Shown here: piece after piece, positions 7,025 to 10,162 of the stretch
How positions within the stretch are numbered: position 1 is the first letter of the stretch
Layout of the letters: each line of letters opens with the position of its first letter
Origin: Methyloceanibacter sp.
Lineage (GTDB): Bacteria; Pseudomonadota; Alphaproteobacteria; Rhizobiales; Methyloligellaceae
NCBI GenBank assembly: GCA_016649675.1
Contig: JAENXG010000071.1
Location: 1-10,162, forward strand
DNA: 10,162 bases
Direction: 5' to 3'
Translations under genes and position numbers: made by a program
Notes under the pieces: generated by a model
The model's database searches: none
The model's input: only the letters and a program-made list of their open reading frames with translations
What the model was told of the DNA's origin: nothing

Positions 7025-7662
7025 GGGCGACCCGACCGTCTTCCGCCCGCGACGGCCTGAAGGTGGCGGCCGTCGTGCTTGCCGCAGGGCGCTCCTCGCG
7101 CATGGCGCCACGCAACAAGCTGCTCGAGCTGGTCGGGGGCAAACCGATCGTCGCGCACGTTGCCGGTGCTGCCCTTGCGAGCGGGGCTCATCCCGTCATC
7201 GTGGTCACCGGCTTCGAAGCCTCGAGCGTCGCGGCGGCGCTCGGCGATTTGAAGGTGACCATCGTGCCCAACCCGACCTATGCGGAAGGCTTGAGCACCT
7301 CGCTCCGGACCGGCCTCGTTGCGCTGCCGGCGGACGCCGATGGTGCGCTCATCCTGCTCGGCGACATGCCGGCGGTCGAGAGAAGCGATCTCGACGCGCT
7401 TATGGCTGCTTTTGCGCTAAAAGGGCCCCAAGCGATCTGCGTTCCGGTGCGCCATGGCAGGAGGGGCAACCCCGTGCTGTGGGGCGCCACCTACTTCGCC
7501 GAGATGATGGCGATCAGCGGCGACATTGGCGCTAAACAGCTGTTAGCGCAGCACCAGGAGCGCGTGATCGAGGTGGCGATCGGATCGGATGGCATCTTCG
7601 CGGATGTCGATACACCTTCCGATCTTGCGCGCCTCAAGACGCGAACCGGATCGAATCCTTAG
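7021..7662 (+). CDS. mocA: Molybdenum cofactor nucleotidyltransferase, MocA/MobA-like
   Basis: The 213 residues form a single NTP-transferase domain. It shows LAAGRSSRM (20-28) with K33 for nucleotide binding, NPTYAEGLSTSLR (84-96), the metal-binding GDMP (114-117), RGNPVLW (148-154) and a final DVDTPSDLA (195-202). MocA joins CMP from CTP to molybdopterin and makes molybdopterin cytosine dinucleotide, the form used by many bacterial xanthine-dehydrogenase-family enzymes; MobA does the same with GTP for the DMSO-reductase family. The position directly after xdhC (ATGA overlap) and near a molybdenum hydroxylase favours MocA, but nucleotide choice cannot be proven by eye. The first 13 residues precede the core strand and may be partly untranslated extension, although the coupled start makes them likely to be real. 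Confidence 0.87.
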   Translation: MRATRPSSARDGLKVAAVVLAAGRSSRMAPRNKLLELVGGKPIVAHVAGAALASGAHPVIVVTGFEASSVAAALGDLKVTIVPNPTYAEGLSTSLRTGLVALPADADGALILLGDMPAVERSDLDALMAAFALKGPQAICVPVRHGRRGNPVLWGATYFAEMMAISGDIGAKQLLAQHQERVIEVAIGSDGIFADVDTPSDLARLKTRTGSNP

Positions 7663-7665
7663 GAG
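7661..7665 (+). promoter_or_regulatory. Ribosome-binding site of creA overlapping the mocA stop
   Basis: AGGAG lies 8 nt before the creA ATG at 7674 and shares its first two bases with the TAG stop of mocA. It fixes the creA start and suggests that mocA and creA are on one transcript. Confidence 0.7.
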
Positions 7666-7673
7666 CGGAACGA

Positions 7674-8156
7674 ATGCGCAAGAGATTTGGAATGAGGATG
7701 GTTTTGGCGGGAGCGGCCGTGCTCCTTGCAACGTCAAGCCTGGCAAGAGCCGATGATCTGCCTTGCGTCAGCACGACATTCAATTTGCTGTCGCCGAACG
7801 ACAAGGTGTGCATCAGCGACTTCGATGACCCCAAGGTGCCTGGCGTCACGTGTTTCATCTCGCAAGCCAGGACTGGCGGATGGGGCCAGCCGCTCGGTCT
7901 CAACGAGGACCCGTCGAATTTCTCGGTCGCCTGCCGTCAGATGGGACCGATCACCGTCGACATCTCGAAACTGCCCGAGAAGGAAGAGGCCTTCAGCGAG
8001 AAGACCAGCATCTTCTTCAAGGCCACGCGCATCTACCGGCTGCCGGACACGAAGCGCAACACCCTGATCTATCTCGCCGTCAGCTCCAAGATCGTGAACG
8101 GCTCGCCGGCCAATGCGGTCAGCGCGGTGCCGATCCAGCCTTGGCCAGCGAAATGA
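7674..8156 (+). CDS. creA: CreA-family exported protein
   Basis: The 160 residues closely follow the pattern of E. coli CreA, as recalled: a signal peptide (residues 1-26, cleavage after ARA), then FDDPKVPGVTCFISQARTGG (50-69), GLNEDPSNFSVACRQMGPI, and a C-terminal run with KRNTLIYLAVSSKI, GSPANAVSAVP and QPW. Four cysteines (31, 46, 60, 87) could form disulfides in the periplasm; the cysteines are not placed as a lipobox. The function of CreA is not known; in E. coli it is encoded next to the CreBC regulators, which are absent here. An 11-bp gap after mocA and a Shine-Dalgarno overlapping the mocA stop put it at the end of the xdhC-mocA transcript, but a biochemical link to molybdenum is only a guess from position. 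Confidence 0.92.
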   Translation: MRKRFGMRMVLAGAAVLLATSSLARADDLPCVSTTFNLLSPNDKVCISDFDDPKVPGVTCFISQARTGGWGQPLGLNEDPSNFSVACRQMGPITVDISKLPEKEEAFSEKTSIFFKATRIYRLPDTKRNTLIYLAVSSKIVNGSPANAVSAVPIQPWPAK

Positions 8157-8218
8157 TGGCGTAGGAGCAAATCGGCTCCAAACGAAAAGGCTTGCTCCGC
8201 CCCCACCGCGCTCTCTAT

Positions 8219-8238
8219 TCCCCCTTGAGCAAGAGGGA
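8219..8238. other. Stem-loop in the creA-uup gap
   Basis: TCCCCCTT and AAGAGGGA flank a GAGC loop and pair at 7 of 8 positions. CTTGCTC (8191-8197) can instead pair with GAGCAAG (8227-8233), so two folds compete. There is no T-run after either, which argues against a classic terminator. The C-rich/G-rich look recalls dispersed intergenic palindromes of alphaproteobacteria. The remainder of the 107-bp gap holds only a weak GGAGC/GCTCC pair (8164-8179). Confidence 0.4.
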
Positions 8239-8263
8239 GACCGCGAGGGCGGAAAATTGAGCC

Positions 8264-10084
8264 ATGGCACCGCCGCTTCTCCTTCTTCAGGACATCCATC
8301 TCACCTTCGGGAGCGCACCCTTGCTGGCCGGCGCCGAACTCTCGATCGGTGCGGGCGAGCGGTTGTGCCTTGTCGGCCGCAACGGCTCAGGTAAGTCGAC
8401 CCTGCTCAAGATCGCCACCGGCGAGATCGAGCCGGACCGCGGCAGCCGCTTCGTCCAGCCGTCGGTCACCATCCGCTATTTGCCGCAAAGCCCCGACCTG
8501 ACCGGCTTCGCCACTACCGGCGCCTTCGTCGAAGCCGGGCTCGACCCAGGCGATGATCCCCACCGCGCGCGCTATCTCCTGGAGAGCCTTGGCCTCACCG
8601 GAGAGGAGGAGCCGGCGCAGCTCTCGGGCGGCGAGAGCCGGCGCGCGGCACTCGCCCGCGTGCTGGCACCTGAACCCGACATCCTCTTGCTCGACGAGCC
8701 CACCAACCATCTCGACGTGGTGGCTATCGAGGGATTGGAGCAAGTCCTCAAGACCATTCGATCGGCCATCGTGATCATCAGCCACGACCGGCGTTTCCTG
8801 GAGACCCTCTCACGGGCGACGGTGTGGCTCGATCGCGGCATCACCCGCCGGCTCGACAAGGGCTTCGCCTATTTTGAGGCGTGGCGGGACACGGTGCTGG
8901 AAGCCGAAGAGGTCGAACGCCACAAGCTCGACCGCCGCATCGTGCAGGAGGAGCATTGGCTGCGCTACGGCGTCAGCGCACGGCGGAAGCGCAACCAGCG
9001 CCGCCTTGAAGCGCTGCACGAGTTTCGCGACCAGCGCAAGCGCGGGCTAGCCAACCGCGCGGCGGCCGACGTGAAGCTGTCGGTGCAGGAGGCAAGAGAG
9101 ACCGGCAAGAAGGTCATCGAGGCAAGGCGCATCGCCAAGAGCTACGGCGACCTCAAGCTGGTGGCCGACTTCAGCGTGAAAATCGCCCGCGGCGACCGGG
9201 TCGGCATCGTGGGTCCGAACGGCGCCGGCAAGACGACGCTCATCAATCTGCTCACGGGCACGCTTCCGCCCGATACCGGCAGCGTGCAACTCGGCACCAA
9301 TCTCGAGATCGCGACGCTGGACCAGCGGCGCGAGAGCCTTGACCCCGAGACGTCGGTCGCCGCCACCCTGACCGGTGGAGGGGGCGATGCGGTGATCATC
9401 AATGGGGAGTCGCGTCATGTCATCGGCTACATGAAGGATTTCCTGTTCAAGCCGGAGCAGGCGCGCACGCCGGTCAAGGCGCTGTCGGGGGGCGAGCGGG
9501 GGAGGCTGATGCTGGCCGTGGCGCTGGCGCGTCCCTCGAACCTGCTGGTGCTGGACGAGCCGACCAACGACCTCGACCTCGAGACCCTCGACCTCCTGCA
9601 GGAGATGCTCGCTTCCTATCCCGGCACGCTCCTTCTCGTCAGCCACGACCGCGACTTCCTCGACCGCACGGTTACTTCGGTGATCGCCTTCGAGGGGGAG
9701 GGTCGGTGGATCGAGTATGCCGGCGGCTATTCCGACATGGTGGCGCAGCGCGGCCACGGCGTTGCCGCGCAGCAGCGCGAGAAGCGGCTCGCCCCGAGCG
9801 CGGCGCGACCGGCGCCTCAGGCTGAAAGTACCTCAGGGCCTCGCAAGCGCTTGAGCCCGACAGAGCAACATGAATTGAAGAGCTCGCCCGCCCGCATCGC
9901 CGCTCTCAATCAAGAGATGCGTCGGCTGGAACATCTGCTCGCCGACCCGGATTTCTATGCAAGCGACCGCAGCGGCTTCGCGGCGGCGGGAGCGGCGCTC
10001 GCAAAAGTTCAGGCCGAGCTTGCGGCTGCGGAAGAGGATTGGCTGAGGCTCGAGCTGCTGCGCGAGGAGATCCAGGGGACGTAG
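8264..10084 (+). CDS. uup: ABC-F family ATPase, Uup type
   Basis: This 606-residue soluble protein has two ABC ATPase domains and no membrane segment. Domain 1 has Walker A GRNGSGKS (38-45), signature LSGGE (120-124), Walker B ILLLDEP (140-146) and switch H174. Domain 2 has Walker A GPNGAGKT (317-324), LSGGE (407-411), Walker B LLVLDEP (427-433) and H461. Between them lies the basic charged linker arm (about 215-265) of ABC-F proteins. The C-terminal end, about 543-602, is a predicted coiled coil after a Pro/Ala-rich linker, as in Uup, where it binds DNA. ABC-F proteins act on the ribosome E site; Uup loss in E. coli raises precise transposon excision and affects ribosome-related growth. A weak GGCGGA lies about 10 nt before the ATG. 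Likely its own unit or read through from creA. Confidence 0.93.
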   Translation: MAPPLLLLQDIHLTFGSAPLLAGAELSIGAGERLCLVGRNGSGKSTLLKIATGEIEPDRGSRFVQPSVTIRYLPQSPDLTGFATTGAFVEAGLDPGDDPHRARYLLESLGLTGEEEPAQLSGGESRRAALARVLAPEPDILLLDEPTNHLDVVAIEGLEQVLKTIRSAIVIISHDRRFLETLSRATVWLDRGITRRLDKGFAYFEAWRDTVLEAEEVERHKLDRRIVQEEHWLRYGVSARRKRNQRRLEALHEFRDQRKRGLANRAAADVKLSVQEARETGKKVIEARRIAKSYGDLKLVADFSVKIARGDRVGIVGPNGAGKTTLINLLTGTLPPDTGSVQLGTNLEIATLDQRRESLDPETSVAATLTGGGGDAVIINGESRHVIGYMKDFLFKPEQARTPVKALSGGERGRLMLAVALARPSNLLVLDEPTNDLDLETLDLLQEMLASYPGTLLLVSHDRDFLDRTVTSVIAFEGEGRWIEYAGGYSDMVAQRGHGVAAQQREKRLAPSAARPAPQAESTSGPRKRLSPTEQHELKSSPARIAALNQEMRRLEHLLADPDFYASDRSGFAAAGAALAKVQAELAAAEEDWLRLELLREEIQGT

Positions 10085-10099
10085 ACCCCGGCAGCAAGA

Positions 10100-10162
10100 T
10101 CAATCTTCGAGCATCGCCAACGCCGCCCGGCGATCTCCGGGCTTCAATCGCAGGAACATTGC
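10100..10162 (-). CDS. Possible C-terminal end of an unidentified gene, cut by right edge
   Basis: Reading the minus strand from the right edge, 20 sense codons (AMFLRLKPGDRRAALAMLED) end in TGA at 10102-10100. The residues look like an ordinary protein C-terminus with a short amphipathic helix, and the gene would converge on uup with a 15-bp gap. It is too short to assign a family, and chance openness over 60 bases is quite possible. Confidence 0.4.
   Translation of the reverse strand, partial: AMFLRLKPGDRRAALAMLED

Noticed and set aside
6146..7111. Minus-strand open frame opposite xdhC
   Set aside because: Low-complexity Arg/Ala/His-rich shadow; the xdhC frame has all family signatures.
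10125..10142. GCCCGG-N6-CCGGGC inverted repeat after uup as a terminator
   Set aside because: No T-run follows on either strand, and it probably lies in the coding end of the converging gene.

Overview
The window is GC-rich and dense with genes. Its gene content and sequence style fit an alphaproteobacterium, probably of the Hyphomicrobiales; this is a judgement from protein style, not a search. No tRNA, rRNA, CRISPR array, transposase or phage gene was seen.

Layout: a divergent intergenic region of about 0.3 kb (5698-5995) splits the window. Leftward on the minus strand run four genes in one direction: a secreted multicopper oxidase with a C-terminal FG-GAP-like beta-propeller (5697-2533), a membrane-anchored double antibiotic-biosynthesis-monooxygenase (ABM, COG3224-like) protein that overlaps it by 20 bp (2552-1587), the FAD subunit of a molybdenum hydroxylase (1516-698), and a fused [2Fe-2S]-molybdopterin subunit that overlaps the FAD gene as ATGA and runs off the left edge (701-1). 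Rightward on the plus strand run an XdhC/CoxI maturation factor (5996-7024), a MocA/MobA-like molybdopterin nucleotidyltransferase (ATGA overlap, 7021-7662), a CreA-family exported protein (7674-8156) and a Uup-type ABC-F ATPase (8264-10084). The C-terminal end of an unidentified minus-strand gene probably lies at the right edge.

How the genes fit together: the two minus-strand catalytic subunits, with XdhC and MocA, form a molybdenum hydroxylase system of the xanthine dehydrogenase / CO dehydrogenase superfamily with its own cofactor handling. MocA would make the cytidine-dinucleotide form of the cofactor, and XdhC would protect it, have it sulfurated and insert it. The substrate cannot be read here because the active-site part of the large subunit is outside the window.

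The most unusual part is the 4.1-kb multicopper oxidase/ABM pair. It lies between the structural and the maturation genes of the molybdenum enzyme, and several sampled lines in it have visibly lower GC than the flanks. It may be a transferred module, or it may be a functional partner in an oxidative pathway for aromatic or heterocyclic compounds. CreA and Uup look like conserved housekeeping-type neighbours with no evident link to the redox cluster.
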